Origin: Actinomycetota bacterium
GTDB taxonomy: Bacteria > Actinomycetota > Acidimicrobiia > Acidimicrobiales > JAMCPD01
Assembly (NCBI GenBank): GCA_023379935.1
Contig: JAMCPD010000012.1
Span: 1 to 64,000, forward strand
Direction of reading: 5' to 3'
Length of the DNA stretch: 64,000 bases
The translations under genes and the position numbers were made by a program. This document shows positions 8,284 through 17,620 of the stretch, piece by piece; positions within the stretch are counted from its first letter, which is position 1, and each line of letters opens with the position of its first letter. A model generated the notes under the pieces. The model ran no database searches, had not been told where the DNA came from, and was given only the letters and a program-made list of their open reading frames with translations.

Positions 8284-11151
8284 CTAAGTCAGAGGAGCAG
8301 CTAATTGGCGGGGTATTTCACGCTCTTCGAAACATTCTATAATATCATTTTGTTTGATATCGCTGAAGTTGGAAAACCCGACTCCACACTCAAACCCGCT
8401 TTGTACCTCTTTTACATCGTCTTTAAACCTTCTCAAAGACGCTATTGCTCCTGTCCAAATCACCATCCCATCGCGTAGCAAGCGCGCCTTGGATCCTCTG
8501 GTTATCACCCCATCGTTTACAAAAGAACCGGCGATTATACCAACTTTAGAGATCTTGTATACCTCTTTTACTTCCGCCTCTCCAGTGACAATCTCCTCAA
8601 TCTCAGGTTTGAGCAACCCCTCAAGGGCTGCGTGCATATCCTCTATTAACTTGTAAATTATTTCATAAGTTCTGATCTCCACCCCTTTAATTTCAGCCAG
8701 CCTTCTGGCCCGCCGTTCCGGACGCACCATAAAACCTATAACAATGGAATGTGATGCCAAAGCCAATTGAATATCATTTTCAGTTACACCCCCTACCCCT
8801 TTATGTACAATGTTGACCTGCGTCATATCCGTTGAGAGTTTCATTATGCTTGACGTTATTGCCTCCAATGAGCCTTGTACATCAGCTTTAACGATTAAAT
8901 TAAGATTAACCTGTTCTCCTTTTTGCATTTGTTCAAAAATATCTTCCAGCTTTCCCGCGGCGGGCTGGGATGCGGAGAAAAAGTAGGTAGCTGCACGGCT
9001 GGTCTGCACTCTGGACTCTGCTATTATCTTAGCTGTAGACAAATCAGCGGTTTCCCGCAGTTCATCTCCCGCAGCGGGAGGATGGCTTAGCCCAAAAATC
9101 TGTACAGGTACGGAAGGCGTTGCCTCCTTTAGATCCTGTTGGCGATCTCCTTTCATGGCCTTCACCTTTCCCCAAGCTGTACCTGCCACAACCGTAGAGC
9201 CCACTCTAAGGGTTCCCCGCTGTAGCAATATCGTAGCTATCGGTCCCCGTCCAACATCAAGATTGGCTTCCAATACGACACCCCGCACCCTGCCCTCGTA
9301 GGGTGCTTTCAGCTCCATTACCTCTGAAAGTACGGCTAACTGTTCCAATAAATCGTCCACACCCAAGTTTTGCAAAGCCGATATCTCCACCGTAATGATA
9401 TCTCCACCCCACGACTCAGGCACTAAGCCATAATCAGAAATCTGTTGCATAATCTTTTGAGGATCGGCATCAGCCTTATCTATCTTGTTTATAGCTACCA
9501 CTATCGGTACTCCGGCTGCTTTGGCATGGTTGATGGCTTCAATGGTTTGCGGCATTACGCCATCATCAGCTGCCACCACCAAAACAACTATGTCAGTCAC
9601 CTGGGCACCTCTTGCACGCATAGCGGTAAAGGCCTCATGCCCAGGTGTGTCGATAAATGTAATTTTTGTGCCGCTATCGACTTCAACTTGATAAGCACCT
9701 ATATGCTGAGTAATTCCCCCGGCTTCTGATGCAACAACATTGGCTTGACGTATGCGGTCCAGTAACAGAGTCTTCCCGTGATCAACATGCCCCATAACTG
9801 TCACTACCGCCGGTCTAAGTTTTGCTTCAAAAAGGTCTTGCGTATCGTCATCCGTTTGAAAATACTTGACTTGAATAAGAGCTTCTTGCTCTTGTCCCGG
9901 ATCTACCAGCGTGATCTTTGCGCCAATATCCGCGGCAAAAAGCTCTATCATTTCATCAGACAAGGCCTGTGTTGCCGTCACTATCTCTCCTTGGAGTAAC
10001 AGGAACTTTATTACATCACCGGCAGAACGATTGAGTTTAGGGCCCAGCTCCTGCGCCGAGCATCCTCTTTCTACTATTACTTCATGATCAGGAACAGGCA
10101 TGTTGGAAGATGTGTAGGTGGTCATATGCAGTGGCTCTATCTCTTCAAGATGCAGCCTTGACCTTCTACGAGACTTTTGTCGTTGGTTGCCCCGCCCACT
10201 CGGACGGACACCGGAACGCGTAGTACTGCCAGCGCCGGATATACCACCATAGCTACCGGAAGTTGAAGCCAACCCCGGAGTATTGGCGGCTGTTGAACCC
10301 CCTGTTGAACCCCCTGTTGAACCCCCTGTCCGCCCCGACCTGGAAGGCCAACTTGGCTGTTCTCCGGTTCGCACCGCCCCGCCCGATCGCCCGCCTCCCG
10401 ACAGTCCCGATGAGGTGGGTGAAAAATTTCTTCCTCCGCCGATTTTATCAGGTTTTGTATAAGTCGAGCCGCTATAGCGTGTTTCTCCATTTCGTGACTT
10501 TGACGGGGTAGATGATACTCCCCCTCTGCCGGGAGGTGGCGGTATCAAACGACCGGATAAAGAACGCGGCAAGGAAATCTGTTTTGAAGAAGCTGTACCC
10601 TTAGTGGGGGAAGTGGTATCTAAAGGTTTAGTGGTCGGAGTAGCTGTGGCAGGGGGGTTAGACGGGGTCTTTGCGGCTGGAGCCTTGGTGGGTTGAGGTG
10701 AGGGCTGAACTTTGTCCTTAGTGGGGGAGGCGGTATCCCCATCCTTGACAACTTTGGCCGGGGCCTTTGCGGCTGAAGCCTTGGTGGGTTGAGGTGAGGG
10801 CTGAACTGTGTCCTTAGTGGGGGCGGCGGTATCCCCATCCTTGACAACTTTGGCCGGGGTCTTAGCGGCTGGAGTCTTTGCAACCGGGACCTTAGCAGAT
10901 TTAGCTGTTGTCTTAGCGGCTGGAGTCTTTGCAACCGGGACCTTAGCAGATTTAGCTGTTGTCTTAGCGGCTGGGGTCTTTGTGGGTTTAGCAAGGGTAA
11001 GCGCCCTGCGCCTTATGCGGTCAGCCTGAGCCTCTTCTATGCTTGAAGAGTGGCTTTTAGCCTGTATCCCAAGTAAATTGCAAAGATCCAACACATCTTT
11101 ATTGGAAATGTCAAGTTCTTTTGCTAACTCATATATACGTGCTTTGCTCAA
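8284..11151 (-). CDS. infB: Translation initiation factor IF-2
   Basis: GTPase that brings initiator tRNA to the 30S subunit and promotes subunit joining, 955 residues. The IF2-N domain ([21 protein letters not shown]) is followed by about 300 residues of Ala/Lys/Pro/Thr- then Gly/Ser-rich low complexity with internal tandem repeats. The G domain starts near residue 450 with GHVDHGKT, then DTPGHEAF and NKID. Domains II-IV follow, including the C2 fMet-tRNA-binding domain. The start is TTG at 11151, in a TTGA overlap with the rnpM stop. A strong AAGGAGGTGATC lies upstream at 11158-11169. Confidence 0.96.
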   Translation of the reverse strand: MSKARIYELAKELDISNKDVLDLCNLLGIQAKSHSSSIEEAQADRIRRRALTLAKPTKTPAAKTTAKSAKVPVAKTPAAKTTAKSAKVPVAKTPAAKTPAKVVKDGDTAAPTKDTVQPSPQPTKASAAKAPAKVVKDGDTASPTKDKVQPSPQPTKAPAAKTPSNPPATATPTTKPLDTTSPTKGTASSKQISLPRSLSGRLIPPPPGRGGVSSTPSKSRNGETRYSGSTYTKPDKIGGGRNFSPTSSGLSGGGRSGGAVRTGEQPSWPSRSGRTGGSTGGSTGGSTAANTPGLASTSGSYGGISGAGSTTRSGVRPSGRGNQRQKSRRRSRLHLEEIEPLHMTTYTSSNMPVPDHEVIVERGCSAQELGPKLNRSAGDVIKFLLLQGEIVTATQALSDEMIELFAADIGAKITLVDPGQEQEALIQVKYFQTDDDTQDLFEAKLRPAVVTVMGHVDHGKTLLLDRIRQANVVASEAGGITQHIGAYQVEVDSGTKITFIDTPGHEAFTAMRARGAQVTDIVVLVVAADDGVMPQTIEAINHAKAAGVPIVVAINKIDKADADPQKIMQQISDYGLVPESWGGDIITVEISALQNLGVDDLLEQLAVLSEVMELKAPYEGRVRGVVLEANLDVGRGPIATILLQRGTLRVGSTVVAGTAWGKVKAMKGDRQQDLKEATPSVPVQIFGLSHPPAAGDELRETADLSTAKIIAESRVQTSRAATYFFSASQPAAGKLEDIFEQMQKGEQVNLNLIVKADVQGSLEAITSSIMKLSTDMTQVNIVHKGVGGVTENDIQLALASHSIVIGFMVRPERRARRLAEIKGVEIRTYEIIYKLIEDMHAALEGLLKPEIEEIVTGEAEVKEVYKISKVGIIAGSFVNDGVITRGSKARLLRDGMVIWTGAIASLRRFKDDVKEVQSGFECGVGFSNFSDIKQNDIIECFEEREIPRQLAAPLT
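10285..10980 (-). repeat. In-frame tandem repeats in the IF-2 linker
   Basis: Three repeat blocks lie inside infB. Around 10859-10963 two near-identical 51-bp units encode [17 protein letters not shown] twice. Around 10670-10857 two 93-bp units encode a 31-residue element containing [13 protein letters not shown] and VQPSPQPTK. Around 10285-10330 a 12-bp unit encodes GGST three times. All keep frame, which fits slipped-strand expansion of a tolerant linker. Confidence 0.85.
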
Positions 11152-11420
11152 TCAACGATCACCTCCTTCAACTGCTCTATAGATTCAAGTTTAACACTGC
11201 CTCGTAATGCCCGTGAAAATGCCTTACGCTTTATAGCCAAATCAATACATGAAGGAGAATTTTTGCACAGCCAAGCACCCCTGCCGGTACCATTTTTTGC
11301 ATTATCCGCCAGTCCTAAGATCAAACTACCATCACTGTGGCGGGTAACTTTGAATAATCCACTTTTCCCAGTTACTTTACGGCAACCTATACAAGTTCTA
11401 ATTGGCACTATCGCCTTCAT
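11148..11420 (-). CDS. rnpM: RNase P modulator RnpM (YlxR/DUF448)
   Basis: YlxR family protein; in Bacillus subtilis the homologue binds the RNase P RNA and inhibits tRNA processing. The signatures [11 protein letters not shown] near the N-terminus and GTGRGAWLCKN in the middle are clear, and AIKRKAFSRALR closes the fold. At 90 residues it is a typical length. It overlaps the nusA 3' end by 23 bases and the infB start by 4, the usual nusA-ylxR-infB order. Confidence 0.9.
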   Translation of the reverse strand: MKAIVPIRTCIGCRKVTGKSGLFKVTRHSDGSLILGLADNAKNGTGRGAWLCKNSPSCIDLAIKRKAFSRALRGSVKLESIEQLKEVIVD

Positions 11421-12576
11421 GATCAGACTCCGCTACGCTGTCCTTCGCTCCATCCTCCTTCACGTCGTTAGTGTCAGCTAAAGACCATTCTTCTGCTGAT
11501 ATGGTTTGATCACCTTCCGCAGAATGCCAAACAAGCTCGCCGCTTTCGTTCTCTACCCATTCTCCTTCGGCCCATTCTTCTCCAGATAATACATCCCCTT
11601 CATCTAACTGGCTTTCACTTTTAATATCTATATGCCACCCTGTCAACCTTGCCGCAAGACGAGCATTTTGCCCTTCTTTCCCGATTGCCAAAGACAGCTG
11701 TCCGTCCGGAACCACTACGATAGCCGTATGATTAGACTCATCCAGCTTGACCTCTTTGACTCGTGCCGGTTGCAAGGAACTCCGTACAAAATCCATAGGA
11801 ACTTCAGAAAAGGGAATTATATCTATCCTTTCCCCTTTCAGTTCATTGGTAATCATTCGTACCCGCCCACCACGAGAACCGACACATGCACCAACGGGAT
11901 CTACATTGGGATCATTAGACCATACGGCTATTTTAGTTCTATGACCGGGTTCTCTCGACATTGCTTTTATTTCAACTACCCCAGTGGATATCTCTGGAAC
12001 TTCCAGTTCAAAAAGACGCTTTATCAAGCCCGGATGACTTCTGCTGACAATAATTTGGGGACCTTTCGTGGTTTTGCGTACCTCTACTATATAGGTCTTG
12101 AGACGCATCCCATGTTCATAGCGCTCAAAGGGAACCTGCTCAGCCTGAGGCAAAAGTGCCTCTACGTGACCTAAATCCAGCAAAGTATAACGATTATCGG
12201 TTTGCTGAACTATCCCCGTTACTATATCCCCTTCACGCCCAGAATACTCCTCATACTTCATATCACGTTCGACTTCTTTAATACGTTGAAAAACTACATG
12301 TTTTGCAGTCTGAGCCGCTATGCGTCCGAAGTTGTCCGGGGTATCATCCCACTCCCGCACAACATTGCCCTCTTCATCCAACTCCTGCCCATAAACACGT
12401 ATCTCACCTGAATCTGCATCTATGGTTACGCGTGCTTCTTCGGCAGCACCCGGCATACGCTTATAAGCAACCACCAATGCGTTGGCCAAAGCGTCCAAAA
12501 GCGTATAGACGGAGATGCTCTTATCGCGAGCTATTTGAGCTAAAGCATCCATTAATGGAAAGTTGGTTTTGTTCAT
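11398..12576 (-). CDS. nusA: Transcription termination/antitermination protein NusA
   Basis: RNA polymerase-associated elongation factor that modulates pausing, termination and antitermination. In order: N-terminal domain ([21 protein letters not shown]), S1 domain ([21 protein letters not shown]), KH1 with [14 protein letters not shown], and KH2 with [20 protein letters not shown]. The C-terminal 65 residues are strongly acidic and serine-rich and replace any acidic-repeat domain. ATG at 12576 overlaps the rimP stop in an ATGA arrangement. Length 392 residues. Confidence 0.96.
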   Translation of the reverse strand: MNKTNFPLMDALAQIARDKSISVYTLLDALANALVVAYKRMPGAAEEARVTIDADSGEIRVYGQELDEEGNVVREWDDTPDNFGRIAAQTAKHVVFQRIKEVERDMKYEEYSGREGDIVTGIVQQTDNRYTLLDLGHVEALLPQAEQVPFERYEHGMRLKTYIVEVRKTTKGPQIIVSRSHPGLIKRLFELEVPEISTGVVEIKAMSREPGHRTKIAVWSNDPNVDPVGACVGSRGGRVRMITNELKGERIDIIPFSEVPMDFVRSSLQPARVKEVKLDESNHTAIVVVPDGQLSLAIGKEGQNARLAARLTGWHIDIKSESQLDEGDVLSGEEWAEGEWVENESGELVWHSAEGDQTISAEEWSLADTNDVKEDGAKDSVAESDHEGDSAN

Positions 12577-13100
12577 AAAACCACCTCGTTGTCGCTGTTT
12601 GGCGTGTTGTCATCATCTGGCATTTGCCAATCAACAACCGTCCTGGCAGTTTCTATCCAGTCATAGGGAAATGTGACTATACGGTTATTCGTCTTTAATG
12701 AAACTTCAGTCTCATTGGTCTCCATCAACCGTCCTTGTACTCTGCGAGGTCCTTCAAAACCAGGACGTGTTTTCAATGAAATAACAGACCCAAGATAGTG
12801 CTGGAACTGCTCCAATGTGCGTAAAGAACGTGCAATACCGGGGCTGGAAACTTCCAAAGTATAGTTAGACACGGGAAAGGGATCATAGGATAACTCATCC
12901 AAAACAGTTGAAATTAAACGAGTAGCTTTTTCTATGCGATCAAGATCCAATCCATCATCAGCAGCATCTACTGTAACTTTGAGTGTACGGGTAAGCAGTT
13001 CTATGTCTACAAGCTCTAAATTGATATTGCCAAGCGCGCAAAAAACACCGTCTACCACCTGTCTAGGGACAACCAAGTCCTTCGTTTGAGCTTGATACAA
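12573..13100 (-). CDS. rimP: Ribosome maturation factor RimP
   Basis: 30S assembly factor; first gene of the nusA operon. The N-terminal domain carries LELVDIELLTRTLKVTVDA and ends with LEVSSPGIARSLRTLEQFQHYLG, the family hallmark. The C-terminal SH3-like domain follows. The start is TTG at 13100, with AGGAG five bases upstream at about 13106-13110. The 175-residue length is normal, with a short acidic tail that overlaps nusA. Confidence 0.94.
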   Translation of the reverse strand: MYQAQTKDLVVPRQVVDGVFCALGNINLELVDIELLTRTLKVTVDAADDGLDLDRIEKATRLISTVLDELSYDPFPVSNYTLEVSSPGIARSLRTLEQFQHYLGSVISLKTRPGFEGPRRVQGRLMETNETEVSLKTNNRIVTFPYDWIETARTVVDWQMPDDDNTPNSDNEVVL

Positions 13101-13127
13101 CTAATCTCCTTATGGGAATAACAATGC

Positions 13128-13156
13128 AAATAAAAAGCATGGGTATTACCCACGCT
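13128..13156 (-). terminator. Terminator-like hairpin in the rimP-nusA leader
   Basis: On the minus strand a perfect 9-bp stem, AGCGTGGGT with ACCCATGCT (one G-T pair), closes a 3-base loop at 13136-13156. It is followed by TTTTTATTT. It lies between the putative promoter at 13196-13224 and the rimP start, about 17-20 bases before the Shine-Dalgarno, so it could attenuate the nusA operon rather than end an upstream gene. Confidence 0.6.
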
Positions 13157-13195
13157 TCCCCTTCGCTTAACTACTCTTACAAAACTACTAAAAAA

Positions 13196-13224
13196 ATTAT
13201 AGCATTAAATAAACATGCTTGCAC
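13196..13224 (-). promoter_or_regulatory. Putative promoter of the rimP-nusA-infB operon
   Basis: On the minus strand a perfect TATAAT -10 box is at 13196-13201. GTGCAA, a 3/6 match to the -35 consensus, is at 13219-13224 with a 17-base spacer. This would start RNA near 13190 and give a leader of about 90 bases before rimP. Called from sequence alone. Confidence 0.5.
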
Positions 13225-13344
13225 TCAGTCGTTTACTTCATTATCTGAAATTGCGAACAGAACATCTAAGCCAGATGCCAATATCAGCCCTGTGAACTGT
13301 GAATACGCACGAGTTCTCTTCTACTGTGTCAGCAACGGGCTAAA

Positions 13345-13545
13345 AATGATCCATCTGCAGTAGTTTATAAGGTATTGAATGAGTCACGTTATTGGACCAG
13401 CCGACCTTCGGTAGTTGTAATGGAAATAGCCCCTCACCAAGCGGACCAAGTTCGCAATTTTGCACTGGAGTTAGGCTTTGTCGATGTTGGCGTACACCCA
13501 GATTTGTCTGGACGCCCCAGAGTGTTGGTAGCCAAGCGAGAATAA
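13345..13545 (+). pseudogene. prmC: 3' fragment of a release-factor glutamine methyltransferase gene (prmC/hemK)
   Basis: The frame ending at TAA 13543-13545 encodes about 65 residues resembling the C-terminus of PrmC: SVVVMEIAPHQADQVRNFAL, then LGFVDVGVHPDLSGRPRVLVAKRE (quoted in pieces). This matches the family pattern of LxxEIGxxQ followed by AGFxDVxVxxDLxGRxRVLxA. No in-frame start or methyltransferase core with the NPPY motif is present upstream; a stop occurs at 13300-13302 and only the rimP promoter region lies beyond. I read it as a decayed remnant of a gene whose working copy should be elsewhere. Confidence 0.6.
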
Positions 13546-13553
13546 ATTTGAAC

Positions 13554-13889
13554 TTATGAAGCTGTCAAGTTATGCTCGTGACGTAGATGTTCGTTAAATG
13601 TTCTGTTCATATCTGCAACTCCTACGCGAAAGTCTGTACTAAGATTGTCTATACGGATAGCAAGAGTATCTATCCGCTGATTGGTCTCGTCTATCCGTTT
13701 ATTGGTCTCGTCTATCCGTTTATTGGTCCCGTCTATCCGCTGGTTTAGCCCCTTGGCAAGGTCGTCTATCCGTTTATTGGTCTCGTCTATTCGGAGTGCC
13801 AATTTACCAACTGCGTGGTAAATTATTGCCATAAAGCCAAGCGACATAGCAGCCAAAACTCCGAGTGCACTCCAATCAAATACTTGCAT
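13554..13889 (-). CDS. Small membrane-anchored coiled-coil protein with heptad repeats
   Basis: A 111-residue protein of unknown function. Residues about 8-27 (ALGVLAAMSLGFMAIIYHAV) form one hydrophobic membrane segment. The rest is a predicted coiled coil built on the heptad RIDETNK and variants, repeated about seven times, ending in a charged tail NEHLRHEHN. At the DNA level the repeat is a 21-bp unit around 13670-13790. It converges with the prmC fragment, leaving 8 bases between stops. The start is ATG at 13889. It resembles short hemolysin XhlA-like or DUF coiled-coil proteins in design, but I cannot assign it to a named family. Confidence 0.7.
   Translation of the reverse strand: MQVFDWSALGVLAAMSLGFMAIIYHAVGKLALRIDETNKRIDDLAKGLNQRIDGTNKRIDETNKRIDETNQRIDTLAIRIDNLSTDFRVGVADMNRTFNEHLRHEHNLTAS
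13661..13795 (-). repeat. 21-bp tandem repeats encoding a heptad coiled coil
   Basis: The plus strand shows repeated TCTATCCGTTTATTGGTCTCG-like units of 21 bp, with a few substitutions. Because the period is seven codons, copy-number change would lengthen or shorten the coiled coil in exact heptads. Confidence 0.85.
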
Positions 13890-14190
13890 ATTGTTTCCTT
13901 TTATTATTGTAACACACTTTTTAAATTGTGTCTATTCTTAATTCCAACAATATCATTATACATGTAATATAATGAAAATGCAAATAAATATACAATATTT
14001 TTAACATAATCCTATATTCCCGAAATTTGACCCACATTCATGCCTGGAGACTCAAACTTATTTTGGTGAGCTGTCAAGAGAAATTTAGTCGAACACCAAG
14101 ATCTTGGGGCGGGGTGGTTGACACCATTGGCAAGTCCATGAATAACTTGAGCAAATCTTTCCATGGCAGTGTAACATCAACAAAGTTTTA
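13890..14190. other. Intergenic region upstream of the coiled-coil gene
   Basis: About 300 bases between the coiled-coil gene start and the proS stop. The first 120 are AT-rich and probably hold the coiled-coil gene promoter and the end of the proS transcript. I see no gene, tRNA or clear terminator in it. Confidence 0.5.
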
Positions 14191-15594
14191 TCAGTAAGCT
14201 CTGGCAATAACTGCCACCAAATCCTTGTCTTGGCTGTCGGCGGGAACCGAGCCATCCATATTCTGGAGACATCGCACCGTCAGTCCATCTTCCGCCAAGC
14301 TATCTTCACCTCCCGTACCGACAAGCGCCCATGCAATCCGTGCCCACCCGCTACGAGCTGCTTCTCTGGCTTCCCTCAAGCTGGTGCAGTCAACAATAAG
14401 CTCATCTCGCCTGGCAACAGCGTTACGAAGAAGATCAGTTTGCACCTGGGTAAGCTCGGATAAAACATCAAGAGCGGCTGCTTCAATCGTCAACTGTCTT
14501 TTTTCACGGGTATCCCGACGAACAAGCGTAACCAAACCTTCCGCCAAATCACGAAGACCGACTTCAACTCGGATCGGAATACCTTTAATCTCCAAGTCAA
14601 CTGAGCGGCGGCCAAAACTTATGTCAAACCGGTCATCCAATTCAACGCGTATGTCATTTTCAACAAGCTGATCTTTAATGCGATTGGCGACATCCTTCAC
14701 ACCGGTGTCATCAGAAACAAGAATGACAACAACCTGAGTCCCGGCTACAACCGGCGGAACAACAAGGCCATTGTCATCCCCATGAACCATGATTAAACCG
14801 CCCATCATGCGCGTAGACATCCCCCACGAGGTCGTCCAAACATATTTTTGCTTGCCATCTGTGTCAAGGAAGTTAATGTCAAATGCCTTTGCGAAGTTCT
14901 GGCCGAATTCATGACTGGTTGCCAACTGAAGTGCCTTGCCATCACGCATCATACCCTCACAACTGAAGGAGTTCATGGCGCCGGCAAACCTCTCTTTAGC
15001 CGTCTTTATGCCGCAGATGACAGGAATGGCCAGTTCGTTGGTGAGTGAATCCCGCTGCACGGTTTCTAAAATAGTGGCAGTATAATCAGCGGCGTCAGCT
15101 TGGGTTGCGTGTGCGGTATGCCCCTCTTGCCATAAAAACTCAGTATTTCGAAGAAAAACACGCGGTCTAAGCTCCCAACGCACAACATTTGCCCACTGGT
15201 TGAGCATAAGAGGAAGATCTCTATAACTTTGAATCCATCTCCTCATATGTTCACCGATAATAGTTTCGCTTGTCGGCCTTATTACAAGGGGTTCTTCAAG
15301 TTTCTTACCCCCAGCGTATGTGACAACGGCAAGTTCAGGACTGAATTTATCAACATGTTCAGCTTCACGGCGAAAATAACTCTCAGGAATCAACATAGGG
15401 AAGTAAACACTCTTTGCACCTGCGGCTTTAATTCGTTTATCTATCCGGCTTTGAATCTGCTCCCAAATACTAAAACCGTATGGCCTGATCACCATAGTGC
15501 CGCGCACCGGACCATTTTCAGCAAGCTCGGCTTTGGACAGTACCTCTTGGTACCAGCGGGGAAAGTCTTTGTCCTGTGGGGTTAGTACTGACAT
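14191..15594 (-). CDS. proS: Prolyl-tRNA synthetase, archaeal/eukaryotic-type (ProS type 3)
   Basis: Class II aminoacyl-tRNA synthetase charging tRNA-Pro. At 467 residues it lacks the YbaK-like editing insertion of the long bacterial form. Motif 1 region GTMVIRPYGFSIWEQIQ is at about 32-48, RPTSE at 106-110, motif 2 FLWQEGHTAH at 153-162. The protein ends in Tyr, a conserved feature of the archaeal/eukaryotic-type enzymes. ATG at 15594 is three bases after the ispG stop, so it is probably cotranscribed with ispG and the btu genes. Confidence 0.95.
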   Translation of the reverse strand: MSVLTPQDKDFPRWYQEVLSKAELAENGPVRGTMVIRPYGFSIWEQIQSRIDKRIKAAGAKSVYFPMLIPESYFRREAEHVDKFSPELAVVTYAGGKKLEEPLVIRPTSETIIGEHMRRWIQSYRDLPLMLNQWANVVRWELRPRVFLRNTEFLWQEGHTAHATQADAADYTATILETVQRDSLTNELAIPVICGIKTAKERFAGAMNSFSCEGMMRDGKALQLATSHEFGQNFAKAFDINFLDTDGKQKYVWTTSWGMSTRMMGGLIMVHGDDNGLVVPPVVAGTQVVVILVSDDTGVKDVANRIKDQLVENDIRVELDDRFDISFGRRSVDLEIKGIPIRVEVGLRDLAEGLVTLVRRDTREKRQLTIEAAALDVLSELTQVQTDLLRNAVARRDELIVDCTSLREAREAARSGWARIAWALVGTGGEDSLAEDGLTVRCLQNMDGSVPADSQDKDLVAVIARAY

Positions 15595-15597
15595 CTG

Positions 15598-16833
15598 TTA
15601 CAATGCTTGACGGTCTGTTGCGGCTTCTTTCGCTGCATTGGGATCCCTCGCGCGTAGCCGAGCATCTATACCCTGTTCAACCAGCTTTTCTGCCTCGTCA
15701 ACCAACGCTTGTACCATTTCATCCTCCGGAACAACTCTTACGATCTTGCCTTTAATAAAAAGGTGGCCTTTATGTTTACCTGCCGCTATCCCCAAATCTG
15801 CCTCCCTTGCTTCACCCGGGCCGTTTACAACACAACCCATAACTGCAACTTGGATTGGCAAATTACGGGCTTCCAACTCACGGGTAACAGCCTTTGCGAC
15901 CTCTATTACATCAATATCGGCACGACCGCAAGAAGGACAAGCTATAAGGTCCAATCCCTTGCGCTGCCTAAGCCCCATAAACTCCAACAACTGCCTGCCT
16001 GCTTTGGCCTCCTGAACGGGATCTGCAGTCAAAGAGTAGCGAATGGTATCTCCTATCCCCTCAGCCAGCAAGGCTCCTATACCTGCGGTTCCCTTTATCA
16101 AACCGGCAGGAGGCGGACCTGCTTCTGTAACACCTAAATGTAGGGGGTAATCAAAGGTTTCAGATGCCAAGCGATAGGACTGAATCATTAAAGGCACATT
16201 AGATGATTTAACCGATATTTTCACATCGAAAAAATCAACATCGGCAAAATAATCAAGCTCCATTTGAGCGGAAGCAACCAGTGCTTCTGGAGTTGGAGCA
16301 CCATAGCGCTTATAAATATCTGGATGCAAAGAACCGGAATTGACTCCAATGCGAATTGGAACACCTCTCGCTTTGGCTTCAGCGGCAACCAGCTTGATCT
16401 CAGAGGGTTTACGTAAATTACCGGGGTTTAAACGCAGCCCATGTGCTCCTGCCTCTAAAGCAGCCAGAGCCATTTCATAGTGAAAGTGAATATCAGCCAC
16501 AATTGGAACAGGAGAACGGGGAACTATTTGAGCCAATCCTTGTACCGCCTCGGTCTCGTTGCATGTACAACGTACTATATCCGCTCCTGCGGCCGCCAAA
16601 GCGTAGATCTGAGCAAGAGTACCGTCGACATCCGCCGTCTTTGTAGTGGTCATAGACTGCACACTTATTGGGGCACCTTGACCAATCGGAACACTCCCAA
16701 CCATAATACGGCGTGTAATACGCCGTTCTGCTTTGATCTCTGCTTTGTGAATCACCTTACTTACCAGTTTAGCATGGTGAGTTATACATTGACACGGCAT
16801 CGACACGGTGTTAAAACCGGCAACCGCTGCCAA
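15598..16833 (-). CDS. ispG: 4-hydroxy-3-methylbut-2-enyl diphosphate synthase (flavodoxin/ferredoxin)
   Basis: Iron-sulfur enzyme of the MEP isoprenoid pathway, converting MEcPP to HMBPP. The TIM-barrel half starts at RRITRRIMVGSVPIGQGAPI and contains LRLNPGN and RIGVNSGSL. The [4Fe-4S] ligands are in CPSCGR near residue 298 and GCVVNGPGEA near residue 333. The start is unclear: TTG at 16833 gives 411 residues with about 36 residues before the family core, and ATG at 16800 or an internal GTG are alternatives. It follows btuD by four bases. Confidence 0.93.
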   Translation of the reverse strand: MAAVAGFNTVSMPCQCITHHAKLVSKVIHKAEIKAERRITRRIMVGSVPIGQGAPISVQSMTTTKTADVDGTLAQIYALAAAGADIVRCTCNETEAVQGLAQIVPRSPVPIVADIHFHYEMALAALEAGAHGLRLNPGNLRKPSEIKLVAAEAKARGVPIRIGVNSGSLHPDIYKRYGAPTPEALVASAQMELDYFADVDFFDVKISVKSSNVPLMIQSYRLASETFDYPLHLGVTEAGPPPAGLIKGTAGIGALLAEGIGDTIRYSLTADPVQEAKAGRQLLEFMGLRQRKGLDLIACPSCGRADIDVIEVAKAVTRELEARNLPIQVAVMGCVVNGPGEAREADLGIAAGKHKGHLFIKGKIVRVVPEDEMVQALVDEAEKLVEQGIDARLRARDPNAAKEAATDRQAL

Positions 16834-16837
16834 GAGT

Positions 16838-17620
16838 TCACTCGGGAAGAATGATATGTCGTCCAGTGAGGCGATCCGAGAAACTTATGAACCGAATCTC
16901 ATATACCTCCTCTAACAAAGCCGGATCCAGCACTGCCTCTGGTGTTCCTTGTTTCACCACCTTGCCTTTATGACAAAGCCACAAGGTATCACAATAACGG
17001 CTGATTAAATTCAGATCGTGATGTACCATGACAATGGTTTTCCCATCCTCTTTAGCCAGTTTGTTCAGCATATCTAAAAAACGGAAAGAGTGACCCGGAT
17101 CCAGATGCGAAGTAGGCTCATCTAAAATTAATATATTGGAATTCTGCGCCAAGGCAATAGCCAGCAACACTCGCTGTTTTTCCCCGCCAGACAAAAGATT
17201 AAAGCTGCGCTCTTTCAAATCTACAATATCAGTTGCGCTGAGTGCATCGTGAATGTGTTGATGATGCCCGTCTTGATGCTTGATGGCAAACCGCTCCGCA
17301 AGGCTAAGGTGCACCAAGCGCCCAAGCTCCACTACTTCAGTAACTGTAAGGTTGAAACTTGTATCTAAAATTTGCGGTACCGTTGCTATCCATTGGGCTC
17401 GTATTTTGGTGGAGAGTTGGTAGATATTATGTCCGTCTATGCTTATCGTGCCATAAGTTGGACGTAAAATTCCCGAAAGCATACGGAGTAAGGTGGTCTT
17501 ACCGGCGCCGTTGGGGCCAATAATTCCGAGCCAACTACCCGGTTGCAACTCACCTGTGAAGGGACCGATCTCCAACTGTTCTTCATATACATGAGTGGCA
17601 TCGACAAGTTTTACAATCAT
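16838..17620 (-). CDS. btuD: Cobalamin ABC transporter, ATP-binding protein
   Basis: ATPase subunit of a FecCDE/BtuFCD-type importer. Walker A GPNGAGKTT is at about 35-43, signature LSGGEKQR at 143-150, Walker B ILILDEP at 163-169, and the H-loop in VHHDLN. I chose ATG at 17620, which overlaps the permease stop as ATGA; GTG at 17629 is in frame just upstream. Family alone would allow iron-siderophore or haem transport. The cobalamin riboswitch ahead of the three-gene set points to B12. Confidence 0.88.
   Translation of the reverse strand: MIVKLVDATHVYEEQLEIGPFTGELQPGSWLGIIGPNGAGKTTLLRMLSGILRPTYGTISIDGHNIYQLSTKIRAQWIATVPQILDTSFNLTVTEVVELGRLVHLSLAERFAIKHQDGHHQHIHDALSATDIVDLKERSFNLLSGGEKQRVLLAIALAQNSNILILDEPTSHLDPGHSFRFLDMLNKLAKEDGKTIVMVHHDLNLISRYCDTLWLCHKGKVVKQGTPEAVLDPALLEEVYEIRFISFSDRLTGRHIILPE

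Noticed and set aside
10620-10994. 124-residue Arg/Leu/Gln-rich frame on the minus strand
   Set aside because: Alternative-frame reading of the tandem repeats inside infB.
11632-12174. 180-residue frame antisense to nusA
   Set aside because: Shadow of nusA with no domain signature.
13101-13200. Initiator tRNA gene upstream of rimP-nusA, as in E. coli
   Set aside because: No cloverleaf or CCA end is present; only a short hairpin is found.
13661-13795. Regular 21-bp repeats considered as a CRISPR array
   Set aside because: There are no unique spacers; the units are contiguous and encode heptads of a coiled coil.
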